This document shows, piece by piece, positions 9,901 through 19,500 of a DNA stretch of 64,000 nt; positions within the stretch are counted from its first letter, which is position 1, and each line of letters opens with the position of its first letter. A program made the position numbers and the translations under genes. The notes beneath the pieces are model-generated. The model saw only the letters and a program-made list of their open reading frames with translations, ran no database searches and was not told the origin of the DNA. The stretch is from Gloeocapsopsis sp. IPPAS B-1203 (GTDB lineage Bacteria; Cyanobacteriota; Cyanobacteriia; Cyanobacteriales; Chroococcidiopsidaceae): NCBI RefSeq assembly GCF_002749975.1, contig NZ_PEIG01000004.1, positions 62,001-126,000 on the forward strand, written 5' to 3'.

Positions 9901-12900
9901 TATGATAACTTCTTTACATTAGGCGGTCATTCGCTATTAGCAACTCAGGTTATTTCCCGCTTACGCAAAGTTTTTGAGGTCGATTTACCATTACGCCAGT
10001 TGTTTGAAACGCCTACAGTTGCAGAGATTGCTACCCATATAGAAACAGCAATGCGGACGGGGGTAACACCAGATACATCACCACTGGTACGAGATCCCCA
10101 ATTACCCCTCTCCTTTGCCCAGCAACGCTTATGGTTTTTAGATCAATTCAATCCTCAGAGTCCTTTTTATAGCCTACCTCGTACGGTTCGTCTGACTGGA
10201 AACTTAAATGTCGATGCATTCCACGCCAGTATCAACGAGATCGTGCGCCGTCATGAAGCTTTGCGGACAAACTTTATCAGCGTTGACGGAGAACCAGTAC
10301 AGCAGATTGCTGCCTCAATGCACGTACCTTTACCTATTATCGATTTGCGCGAGTTTCCAGAATCGATACGAGAAGAGAAAGCCAAGCAACTGGCACTTAC
10401 CGAAGCTCAAAAAGGATTTGACTTGAGTGCAGAGCCTCTACTGCGAGTGACTTTATTACGCATGGCAGAGGACGAACAGATTTTACTGTTTGCCATGCAC
10501 CATATCATTTCAGATGGATGGTCAATTGGGATATTAATTAACGAACTCACAACTCTATATCAAGCCTTCAGTGCAGGTAAACCTTCGCCATTACCTGAAC
10601 TCTCCATTCAATATGCAGATTTTGCCACTTGGCAACACCGCTGGCTGCAAAGTGAGATTGAGCCGCAACTCAATTATTGGCAGCAACAACTCGCAGATAT
10701 CACACCCCTACAACTGCCTACCGATTTACCCCGCCCAGCAATCCAAAGCTTTCAGGGTGCAACCACAACTGTTTCACTATCACCCTCACTCACTAGCGCA
10801 CTCCAAGCCCTCAGCCGTCGTCAAGGCGTGACGCTCTTCATGACATTACTCGCGGCGTTCCAGACGTTGCTATATCGTTACAGCGGGCAAAGTGATATTG
10901 CTGTTGGTTCGCCCATTGCGAATCGTAACCGCGTGGAAATTGAGCCATTAATCGGCTTTTTTGCGAACACCTTAGTTTTAAGAAGCAACATTGTTGGGAC
11001 TCTCAGCTTTACAGATTTGCTGCAACAAGTGCGACAAATGTCGTTAGCAGCGTACACGCATCAAGATTTACCATTCGAGTACTTAGTCGCGCAACTGCAA
11101 CCCGATCGCAGCCTTGATCGCAACCCATTATTTCAGGTGATGTTTGCCTTGCAAAATGCGGCGGTGGAACTGAAGTTACCAGATCTGAGTTTGAGCGTGC
11201 TTGAATGCGATCGCACTTCCGCAATTTTTGATTTAAGTCTATCGCTGCAAGAAAGCAGTTCGGGATTATTGGGCAGTTTAGAATACAACACCGACTTATT
11301 CCACGCTGAGACAATTGCGCGGATGGTGGAACACTTTGAGATATTGCTAGAAAGCATTGTGGCAAATCCGCAGCAAGCAATTAAAAGTTTACCCCTGCTG
11401 AGTCAAGCTGAACAACACCAATTACTCATCGAGTGGAACAACACGCACGTAGATTATCCCCTCAATAAGTGTATTCACGAATGCTTTGAGGCACAAGTAG
11501 AACAAACACCCGATGCTTTAGCTGTCGTTTGCGGTGACAAATATCTTAGCTATCGCGAACTCGATCGCCAAGCTAATTGTTTAGCGCAGTATTTACAAAC
11601 ATTAGGTGTTAAACCAGAATTAGTTGGTCTTTGCGTTGAGCGTTCCTTAGATATGGTTGTGGGGATGATGGCAATCCTCAAAGCAGGTGGCGCTTATGTT
11701 CCCTTAGATCCCGCTTATCCCCAGGAACGTCTAGCCTATATTTTAGAAGATGCAAAGCTGACGGTTATACTAACTCAGACGCACTTACGCTCAAAACTAC
11801 CTCCGCATCAAGCACAGATAATATGTCTGGATAGTGATGAGATAAATTATCAGGCTGACATAGAGTATTCTAGCGATCGCGTTAACGCTGAAAATCTAGC
11901 TTATGTTATCTACACTTCTGGCTCTACAGGAAAGCCCAAGGGAGTTTTAGTTAGTCATCGCGCTTTAGTCAACCATAGCTTTGCAGTCGCCCAAGCATAC
12001 CAACTGCAACCGCAGGATCGAGTTTTACAATTTGCTTCAATCAGTTTTGATGTTGCCGCCGAAGAAATTTTCGCATCTTGGTTGAGTGGTGCAACTGTCG
12101 TTATTTGCACCGAACAAAGATCGAGTTTTGCCAATTTCCAACAATTCTTATCTCAAGAAAAACTCTCCGTCCTCAATTTACCAACAGCTTATTGGCACGA
12201 GTGGGTATCCTATCTGCAATTTACGAATACTTCCTTACCTTCCACAGTGCGCTTAGTCGTTGTTGGAACCGAACAAGCATCATCAGAAAAACTGGCACTT
12301 TGGCAAAAAATTACGCAAAATGTCCGGTGGTTAAATGCTTACGGACCAACCGAAGCTACAATTGACGTAACGGTCTACGAAGCTAATACCTATACAGATC
12401 ATCACGCCTACGTACCGATTGGTCGTCCAATTGCCAATACCCAAATCTATATCCTTGACCAACACCTCAATCTTACACCTGTAGGAATTCCTGGCGAACT
12501 ATACATCGGTGGTGCTTGTTTAGCAAGAGGTTATCTCAATCAACCAGAACTAACCGTTGAGAAATTTATTCCTAATCCTTTTAGTTGCGAACCAGATGCT
12601 TGTTTGTACAAAACTGGTGATGTTGCTCGTTACTTACCAAGTGGCGATATTGAACTCATCGGACGCATTGACGATCAAGTAAAAATTCGTGGTTTCCGCA
12701 TTGAATTAGGAGAGATTCAGGCTGTCTTGCAACAGCATCCCGATGTATCGGTAGCAGTTATTCAGCCCCAAGCAGATATTGCGGATGGCAAGCGCTTAGT
12801 TGCCTACATCGTACCAAGCCGAGATATCGATACTGCTGAGTTACGTCGTTATCTGCAACAAAAATTACCCGACTACATGGTTCCGTGGGCATTTGTACTA

Positions 12901-15900
12901 TTAGACAGTCTACCACTGACACCCAACGGTAAATTAGACCTTCAAGCACTGCCAGCACCACAGATAGAACGTAGCTCAACTCTACCCAAAACTGCTACTG
13001 AGGAAGTTGTCGCAGATATTTGGAAACAAGTTCTCAATCTCGAACAGGTGGGAATTCAAGACAACTTTTTTGAGTTAGGCGGACATTCATTACTCGCGAC
13101 ACAAGTCACTTCCCGCCTGAGTAGAATTTTTCAAATCGAATTTCCTATCCGTTGCTTGTTTGAGGCTCCTACTATTGAGGGTTTGGTAGAAACATTAGCA
13201 AAACTTGGTAATGGGCAAGATATTGAAAAAATTGCTCAAACGCTCAAAGCCCAACCGCAACAAATAGAGACAGCAACACAGATCATTCCCAAAAGAGACA
13301 CTGATTCTTGTCCACTTTCGTTTGCTCAAGCGCGGCTCTGGTTCCTTAATCAACTAGGGACAGATAGTGCTTACAACATCTTTGAAGCAGTATGTCTCAA
13401 GGGTTGGCTCGATATTGAGATCCTACAACAGAGCTTCAATGAAATTCTTCGCCGTCACGAAGTTTTAAGGACAAGCTTTGCACTTGATAACGGTCAACCT
13501 GTACAGATCATTGCTCCTAGTCTAGGCTTAACGATTTCAGTTGTAGATCTGCAGCATTTACCCAAAAGCGAAAAAGCAGCAGAAGTTGAGCGTCTTACAA
13601 AAGCAGAAGCTCAATGCCCCTTTAATTTGGCTCAAGCCCCATTGTTGCGAGTCACCTTACTTAAATTGGCTGAAGCCGAGCATATGGTGTTATTGACTAT
13701 GCACCATATCATTGCGGATGGATGGTCGATTGGGATATTGATCGACGAACTAACAACGCTGTATCAAGCCTTCAGTGCAGGTAAACCTTCGCCATTACCC
13801 GAATTAACAATTCAGTATGCTGATTTTGCCACTTGGCAACACCGCTGGCTTGAAAGTGAAATTGAGCCGCAATTGCATTATTGGCAGCAACAACTCGCAG
13901 ACATCACACCCTTACAACTTCCTACGGACTTACCGCGCCCAGCAGTCCAAACCTTTCGCGGTGCAACCAAGACTATATCACTCTCACCCGAACTCACTAG
14001 CGCACTCCAAGCCCTCAGTCGTCGTCAAGGCGTGACTTTATTCATGACATTACTCGCCGCGTTCCAGACGTTGCTATATCGCTACAGCGGGCAAAGTGAT
14101 ATTGCTGTCGGTTCGCCCATTGCAAATCGTAACCGCGTGGAAATTGAGTCATTAATCGGCTTTTTTGTCAATACCCTGGTTTTGCGCAGCCATCTGACAG
14201 GCAACCAAAGCTTTCAAGATTTGCTGCAACAAGTGCGAAAAATGACGTTGGCGGCGTATACGCATCAGGATTTACCGTTCGAGTACTTAGTCGCGCAACT
14301 GCAACCCGATCGCAGCCTCGATCGCAACCCGCTGTTTCAGGTGATGTTCGCCTTGCAAAATGCGGCGGTAGAACTGAAGTTACCAGATCTGAGTGTGAGT
14401 GTACTCGAATGCGATCGCACTTCCGCAATCTTCGATTTAAGTCTATCACTACAAGAAACTGATTCCGGACTACGGGGAGGTTTGCAGTACAACACCGACT
14501 TATTCCACGCTGACACAATCGTGCGGATGGTAGAACACTTTGAGATATTGCTAGAAAGCATTGTGGCAAATCCGCAGCAAGAGATTAAAAGTTTACCCCT
14601 GCTGAGTCAAGCCGAACAACACCGATTACTCGTCGAGTGGAACGATACAAAAATCGATGATCAACAAAACTCTTGTATTCACGAGTTATTTGCCGCACAA
14701 GTAGAAAAAACACCCAATGCAGTAGCAGTTATCTTTGAGAATCAACAATTAACCTACCGAGAACTCAACGAACGTGCCAATCAACTCGCGCGTTACTTGC
14801 AAAAACTGGGAGTCAAACCAGAGGTTTTAGTTGGCGTCTGTCTAGAACGTTCCTTAGAAATGGCGATCGCCCTCTTAGGTATCTTGAAAGCTGGTGGTGC
14901 TTATGTACCTCTAGACCCTGACTATCCACCAGAACGCCTAGCTTTTCTGCTAGCAGATTCACAAACACCAGTGTTATTAACTCAACAACAACTGCTGACC
15001 AGATTTCCCGAACATCATTGTCTTTGTCTAGATAGTGATTGGCAGGCGATCGCACAAGAAAGCTTAGAAAATCCTGTTGCGAGCGTCAGCCTCGATAATT
15101 TAGCGTATACGATTTATACCTCTGGCTCCACAGGCAAGCCCAAAGGAGCAATGAACACGCACAAGGGTATCAGTAATCGTTTGCTGTGGATGCAAGCTGC
15201 ATTGCAATTAACACCCAGCGATCGAGTTTTACAAAAGACTTCTTTCAGTTTTGATGTTTCTGTTTGGGAATTTTTCTTGCCTTTATTAACCGGAGCAAGT
15301 CTTGTTTTAGCAAAACCTGGCGGTCATCGCGATAGTGTTTATCTAGCCGAGTTAATTGCCCAGCAGCAAATTACAACACTTCACTTTGTTCCCTCAATGT
15401 TGCAAGTGTTTCTGCAATCAGGATTAGAATGCCATAGCTTGAAACACGCGATCTGTAGTGGTGAGGCGCTTGACTATGAACTGCAAGAAAAATTCTTTGA
15501 GCATTGCAATGCAAAACTATATAACCTTTATGGTCCTACTGAAGCATCAATTGATGTTACCTGGTGGCTTTGCCAACCAGATCAAATGCGGATTGTTCCT
15601 ATCGGTTCTCCCATTGCAAATACGCATATCTATATAGTCGATCGCTACTTGCAACCTGTTCCGATTGGCGTTTCTGGTGAGTTACACATTGGTGGTGTGG
15701 GATTAGCCAGGGGTTATTGGCAACGACCCGATTTAACCGCCGAGAAGTTTATTCCCAACCCTTTCAGCACCGAACCTGGTGACTACTTGTACAAGACTGG
15801 AGATTTGGCTCGCTATCTACCCGATGGCAATATTGAATACCTCGGACGAATTGACGATCAGGTAAAAATTCGTGGTTTTCGCATTGAATTAGGAGAAATT

Positions 15901-16518
15901 GCCGCGCAGTTAAACCAGCATCCGCAAGTGCAGCAGGCTGTTGCGATCGCTCGTCAAAGTGACATCGTTGCCTATCTAGCTTCCCAAACCCACGAGACGC
16001 TGACAAGTAAAGAATTGCGTCACTTTTTGCAGGAGAAGTTACCGCAATATATGCTACCTTCTGCGTTTGTCATTTTACCAGAATTCCCACTCACGCCCAA
16101 TGGCAAACTCGATCGCAAAGTTTTACCCGCGCCAGAAGTTAGACGTTCGGACTTAGAAACCTATGTAGTGCCACAAACTGATTGGGAAAAAGCAATTGCC
16201 CAAGTGTGGAGAAAAGTTCTGAATCTTGAGCAAATTAGTATCGATGATAACTTCTTTGAATTGGGAGGTCATTCGTTACTTTTGGCGCAGGTTCATAGCC
16301 AATTGCGTGAAATGATTACAGTCGATTTTTCAATACTCGATATGTTTAGGTATCCCACAATTAGGTTGCTAGCAGAGTATTTAAATCAAACAAAAGTGCA
16401 AATCAGTGATATTTCAACTGAAAAAATAGCTGCTGGGAAAGCACAGCAAAGAAAACGCTTGCAAAAAATTAAAAATATTAATCCTAATAACGATCGCGGA
16501 GCTGCCAATCATGAATAA
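6946..16518 (+). CDS. Trimodular NRPS: interface C*-A(Asp)-PCP / C-A(?)-PCP / C-A(Ser)-PCP
   Basis: A 3190-residue three-module synthetase. The first C-like domain (residues 1-430) lacks HHxxxDG and has SLPAIYAD at 138-145; it matches the non-condensing 'interface' domains that dock beta-hydroxylases in siderophore NRPSs. The A1 code reads DLTK(I/V)GHVGK, an Asp code; the PCP1 Ser is 996. Module 2 has C with His1185 in HHIISDGWS, an A domain whose code reads about DVENVVAIDK (substrate not recognised; A10 reads NGKLDL), and PCP Ser2048. Module 3 has C with His2253, an A code of about DVWHISLIDK (Ser), and PCP Ser3110. No epimerase, methyltransferase or thioesterase is present. The C-terminal lobes of the two real C domains are almost identical. 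A repeat is inserted in frame in A1 near residues 540-551. The stop overlaps the next gene by 8 bp, so translation is probably coupled. Confidence 0.95.
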   Translation: MQSNTIQGFRLSPQQKRLWSLQINSPVYKTQCAVIIEGNLDVDLLKKSVQQIVDKHEILRTKFHCLAGMKMPIMVVENYSFPTWQELNWTDYSPQEQSAKLDLLFDELIYQNINWNIGKYFNIYLILLTPEKYILIISLPAIYADTCSVANLLQEVSSFYQNCLRNHHVNYQEKAVQYVHFAEWQNQLLEESDAEAGQNYWRQVSSLSSNTLLSFEAKNYQYTFSPASLRLTLAPNITNKYATSTEIFLLTCWQILLWRLTKQPNIMIGMVARGREYEELHNTLGLFAKTLPIRCQLTADLSFKDVLQLVEKQVADAEEWQDYFVDECLGEDSDCIAFPFGFEFSQFSILSSGSVSFAIDRQYTCIEPFKIKLSCIESHNLCIDFSYNQELFTLESIQQIAEQFQTLVASAAQNPEIPIGKLEILSPSDRQKLLVDFNNTQRDFPLNRCIHQIFEEQAANHPEKIAVVFEDKQLTYAELNSKANQIAHYLLSLEVDSEQIVGIYLERSLETIIAILGILKAGAAYLVLDVNLPAEAIAMRLRAAQRQRRSHIAEVALVLTQESLVTKLPNNVTHICIDKDITQQSQENPCTQVSSNNLVYVVFTSGSTGTPKGVAIEHRQLLNYVCGILERLSLPAGASFATVSTFAADLGNTAVFSALCSGGCLHIVAQHRTTDSKLLADYFQRHPVDCLKIVPSHLAVLLGDDAKSILPLQRLILGGEAASWSLIEQIRQLSPHCHIINHYGPTETTVGVMTYAISNEQTIYTTETVPLGRPLPNIQAYVLDEQLQLLPIGVPGELYIGGAGLGRGYLNSLELTKEKFITHSFGNSPQRLYRTGDLVRYLPDGNLEFLGRVDNQVKVRGFRIELEEIEVVLSQHHQIQQAVVALQEDKPGDKRLIAYLVTKPNQQLSIDELRQFLQQKLPDYMLPSGFVLLKKLPLTANGKVNRQALPAPERQEAVAIAPPRTPVEEVLTGIWAEILGVKLGIYDNFFTLGGHSLLATQVISRLRKVFEVDLPLRQLFETPTVAEIATHIETAMRTGVTPDTSPLVRDPQLPLSFAQQRLWFLDQFNPQSPFYSLPRTVRLTGNLNVDAFHASINEIVRRHEALRTNFISVDGEPVQQIAASMHVPLPIIDLREFPESIREEKAKQLALTEAQKGFDLSAEPLLRVTLLRMAEDEQILLFAMHHIISDGWSIGILINELTTLYQAFSAGKPSPLPELSIQYADFATWQHRWLQSEIEPQLNYWQQQLADITPLQLPTDLPRPAIQSFQGATTTVSLSPSLTSALQALSRRQGVTLFMTLLAAFQTLLYRYSGQSDIAVGSPIANRNRVEIEPLIGFFANTLVLRSNIVGTLSFTDLLQQVRQMSLAAYTHQDLPFEYLVAQLQPDRSLDRNPLFQVMFALQNAAVELKLPDLSLSVLECDRTSAIFDLSLSLQESSSGLLGSLEYNTDLFHAETIARMVEHFEILLESIVANPQQAIKSLPLLSQAEQHQLLIEWNNTHVDYPLNKCIHECFEAQVEQTPDALAVVCGDKYLSYRELDRQANCLAQYLQTLGVKPELVGLCVERSLDMVVGMMAILKAGGAYVPLDPAYPQERLAYILEDAKLTVILTQTHLRSKLPPHQAQIICLDSDEINYQADIEYSSDRVNAENLAYVIYTSGSTGKPKGVLVSHRALVNHSFAVAQAYQLQPQDRVLQFASISFDVAAEEIFASWLSGATVVICTEQRSSFANFQQFLSQEKLSVLNLPTAYWHEWVSYLQFTNTSLPSTVRLVVVGTEQASSEKLALWQKITQNVRWLNAYGPTEATIDVTVYEANTYTDHHAYVPIGRPIANTQIYILDQHLNLTPVGIPGELYIGGACLARGYLNQPELTVEKFIPNPFSCEPDACLYKTGDVARYLPSGDIELIGRIDDQVKIRGFRIELGEIQAVLQQHPDVSVAVIQPQADIADGKRLVAYIVPSRDIDTAELRRYLQQKLPDYMVPWAFVLLDSLPLTPNGKLDLQALPAPQIERSSTLPKTATEEVVADIWKQVLNLEQVGIQDNFFELGGHSLLATQVTSRLSRIFQIEFPIRCLFEAPTIEGLVETLAKLGNGQDIEKIAQTLKAQPQQIETATQIIPKRDTDSCPLSFAQARLWFLNQLGTDSAYNIFEAVCLKGWLDIEILQQSFNEILRRHEVLRTSFALDNGQPVQIIAPSLGLTISVVDLQHLPKSEKAAEVERLTKAEAQCPFNLAQAPLLRVTLLKLAEAEHMVLLTMHHIIADGWSIGILIDELTTLYQAFSAGKPSPLPELTIQYADFATWQHRWLESEIEPQLHYWQQQLADITPLQLPTDLPRPAVQTFRGATKTISLSPELTSALQALSRRQGVTLFMTLLAAFQTLLYRYSGQSDIAVGSPIANRNRVEIESLIGFFVNTLVLRSHLTGNQSFQDLLQQVRKMTLAAYTHQDLPFEYLVAQLQPDRSLDRNPLFQVMFALQNAAVELKLPDLSVSVLECDRTSAIFDLSLSLQETDSGLRGGLQYNTDLFHADTIVRMVEHFEILLESIVANPQQEIKSLPLLSQAEQHRLLVEWNDTKIDDQQNSCIHELFAAQVEKTPNAVAVIFENQQLTYRELNERANQLARYLQKLGVKPEVLVGVCLERSLEMAIALLGILKAGGAYVPLDPDYPPERLAFLLADSQTPVLLTQQQLLTRFPEHHCLCLDSDWQAIAQESLENPVASVSLDNLAYTIYTSGSTGKPKGAMNTHKGISNRLLWMQAALQLTPSDRVLQKTSFSFDVSVWEFFLPLLTGASLVLAKPGGHRDSVYLAELIAQQQITTLHFVPSMLQVFLQSGLECHSLKHAICSGEALDYELQEKFFEHCNAKLYNLYGPTEASIDVTWWLCQPDQMRIVPIGSPIANTHIYIVDRYLQPVPIGVSGELHIGGVGLARGYWQRPDLTAEKFIPNPFSTEPGDYLYKTGDLARYLPDGNIEYLGRIDDQVKIRGFRIELGEIAAQLNQHPQVQQAVAIARQSDIVAYLASQTHETLTSKELRHFLQEKLPQYMLPSAFVILPEFPLTPNGKLDRKVLPAPEVRRSDLETYVVPQTDWEKAIAQVWRKVLNLEQISIDDNFFELGGHSLLLAQVHSQLREMITVDFSILDMFRYPTIRLLAEYLNQTKVQISDISTEKIAAGKAQQRKRLQKIKNINPNNDRGAANHE
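8562..8596 (+). repeat. HIP1-bounded palindromic repeat inserted in frame in the Asp A domain
   Basis: A 35-bp GC-rich block runs from a degenerate HIP1 octamer (GCGATTGC, 8562-8569) to a perfect one (GCGATCGC, 8589-8596), with GCGCAGCGCAGCGCC between. It is translated as an Arg/Ala/Gln-rich stretch (RLRAAQRQRRS) between the A2-like region (LVLDVNLPAE) and VALVLTQES, where sister A domains have only about 10-12 residues. The frame stays open and all A-domain core motifs are kept. Confidence 0.6.
10495..11439 (+). repeat. Near-identical C-domain lobe, copy 1 (module 2)
   Basis: From the HHIISDGWS codons to just before the A domain, this stretch matches 13699-14643 at a constant offset of 3204 bp without indels. 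Long runs of identical DNA are visible, for example around 10800-10950 and 11090-11220. The N-terminal lobes of the same two C domains are clearly different, so the similarity begins abruptly near the active site. This suggests gene conversion or internal recombination within the gene. Confidence 0.8.
13699..14643 (+). repeat. Near-identical C-domain lobe, copy 2 (module 3)
   Basis: Partner of the block at 10495-11439. It covers the C-terminal lobe of the third module's C domain, the linker and the first few codons before the Ser A domain. The downstream A domains diverge at once, so substrate choice is not shared. Confidence 0.8.
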
Positions 16519-19500
16519 TTCAACTACTCAATATAATGGCTCCGAAATTGCAATTATCGGCATGACGGGTCGCTTTCCAGGTGCTAAAAATGTTGATGAA
16601 TTTTGGCACAATCTCCAAAATGGTGTCGAGTCAATTTCTTTTTTTAGCGACGCCGAATTACTCGCCGCAGGAGTAGAACCGGAATTCATTCGCGACCCCA
16701 ATTTTGTCAAAGCACAAGCTATATTAAATGACGTTGAATTATTTGATGCTCATTTCTTTGGTTTTAACCCTAAAGAAGCAGAAATTACAGATCCACAACA
16801 GCGATTGTTTTTAGAATGTGCGTGGGAAGCGCTCGAAAATGCAGGCTACAACTCCGAGACATATCAAGGTGCAGTTGGGGTATATGCGGGTGTCAGCTTC
16901 AGCAGTTATTTGCTCAATGTTTATTTAAACCAAGATATCTTTAACTCAGTCGATCATCTGCAAATGGCGATCGCTAGCGACAAAGACTATCTCAGCACGC
17001 GTGTTTCTTACAAACTCAACCTCACTGGACCAAGTTATACCGTACAAACTGCTTGCTCGACTTCACTTGTGGCGGTGCATTTGGCGTGCCAAAGTTTACT
17101 GAATGGCGAATGCGATATGGCTTTGGCGGGAGGTGTATCTATCAGTGGTTCGCGAAAAAGTGGCTACATCTATAAACCCGCAGGGATCATGTCGCCCGAT
17201 GGACACTGTCGCGCCTTTGATGCGCAAGCCCAGGGAACTGTCAGCGGGGAAGGTGTTGGTATTGTCGTTTTAAAGCGCTTAGAAGACGCCCTAGCTGATG
17301 GCGATACTATTCATGCTTTGATTAAAGGTTCTGCGATTAACAACGATGGAGCGCGTAAAGTCAGCTACACAGCGCCTCGAATTGACGGACAAGCTCAAGT
17401 CATTAAAACCGCGCAGGCTGTTGCCGAAGTCGCGCCCGATACCATTACCTATATAGAAGCTCATGGTACAGGGACATCGTTAGGCGATCCGATTGAAATT
17501 GCTGCGCTCAGCCAAGCCTTTGGTACGAGTAGCGACAAGAAAGGATTCTGTGCAATTGGTTCAGTTAAAACCAATATTGGACACTTAGATGCAGCCGCTG
17601 GGGTAGCGGGTTTAATCAAAACGGTGCTAGCGCTGAAACACAAACAAATACCTCCCAGCTTGCATTTTGAACAACCTAATCCGGAAATTGACTTTGTTAA
17701 TAGTCCTTTTTACGTCAACACAACACTTGCTGAGTGGTTTAGCGATATTCCCCGTCGTGCTGGTGTAAGTTCGTTTGGTATTGGCGGGACAAATGCGCAT
17801 CTCATTCTTGAAGAAGCCCCCGCTGTGGAAGTATCACACCCTTCACGTTCTTGGCATTTACTCGTTCTTTCTGCCAAAAGTGAGACAGCTTTAGAATCTG
17901 CGACAGCTAATTTAGCTACTTATCTCGTACAAAATCCCCATTTAAATATTGCCGATGTTGCTTACACGCTGCAAGTGGGACGACGCGATTTTGATTATCG
18001 GCGAATGTGTCTTTGCCAAAACCTTGCAGATGCCATCTCTGCACTAAATTCAGCATCACATTACCAAAAACCGTGTCATCGTTCCGTTGTATTTATGTTT
18101 TCTCCTCAAGGCGCACAGTATGCCGCAATGGGGCGAGAACTCTATCAAACTGAGCCGATATTCAAACAAGAAATTGATAGGTGTTGCACATCTCTCATGC
18201 CGCATCTAGGCATTGATTTACGCGATATCCTCTATACAAGTACCGCCTCAGAGCAACTAACGCAAACTGCAATTACTCAACCAGCATTATTCATCACCGA
18301 GTATGCTTTAGCAAAATTGTGGATGTCGTGGGGGATACATCCCGAAGCGATGATTGGTCATAGTATCGGGGAATACGTTGCTGCTGCGATCGCAGACGTT
18401 TTTAGCCTCGAAGATGCTCTAGCAGTGGTAGCACTGCGCGGACGCTTGATGCAAGAACTTCCTGGTGGGGCAATGCTCTCGGTACAACTACCAGCATCAG
18501 AAGTTAAACCATTATTAGGAAGCACATTATCGCTAGCGGGAATAAATGCACCTTGTTTATGCGTTGTTGCAGGTACAGTTGAGGCGATCGCAAGCTTAGA
18601 GCTTGAGTTGCAAGCCAAAGGTGTTGGTTGTCGGCGACTGCAAACATCCCATGCGTTTCATTCCTCAATGATGGAAGCGATCGTCGAAGTATTTGCAACT
18701 CAGTTACAAAAATTTCACTTAAATCCTCCCCAAATTCCCTTTATTTCTAACGTCAGCGGCACTTGGATCACACCTACACAAGCAACTGATCCCAACTACT
18801 GGGCTGCTCATTTGCGGCAACCTGTCTTATTCTCCCCAGGAATTAGTGAGTTACTGCAACAACCTGAAAGAATATTACTAGAGGTTGGGCCAGGGCGGAC
18901 ATTGTGTACTTTTGCCTTACAGCATCAACAGGATGGAATTGTTGCCCTATCTTCATTACGCCACCCTCAGGAGCAACATTCGGATGTCGCATTTTTATTA
19001 AATACTTTGGGGCATCTCTGGCAAGCAGGTATAAAAATTAACTGGTCAGGTTTTTATGCCGATCAGCAACGCCGTCATATTCCTTTGCCGACGTATTCTT
19101 TTGAACGCCAGCGTTTCTGGATTGAACCAACGCGGCAATTATCTGCAGGAATGACTGATATTTGGCAGTCTGTTATTATATCTGGTCATCAACAAGCGAA
19201 TACAAGTCTTGCCGAAATTGATACGCAAACCTATCTTAAAAAGAAACAGTGTTTAGAACAGCTTTGTGTTGCCTACATTAACCTTACTTTCCAGCGGTTA
19301 GGAGCTTTTAGCAATCCGACACGCTACTCCGTAACCCAATTGCAGGAACGCTGTAGAATTATTCCTCGCTACGCGCAATTGTTGCATCGCTGGTTGGACG
19401 TATTAGTAGAACGCGCTCAACTCCAGCAAACGCAAGATGTATTTACTAACTTTGTCCCTTGTTCTACCGCAGATTTCAATGAACTTTTAGCTGAAGTCAA

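Noticed and set aside
11009-14569. Several antisense open frames of 70-133 codons opposite the NRPS modules
   Set aside because: They repeat because the two C-domain lobes are duplicated, and their products (Cys/Arg/Ser-rich, no domain) are typical shadows of NRPS coding sequence.
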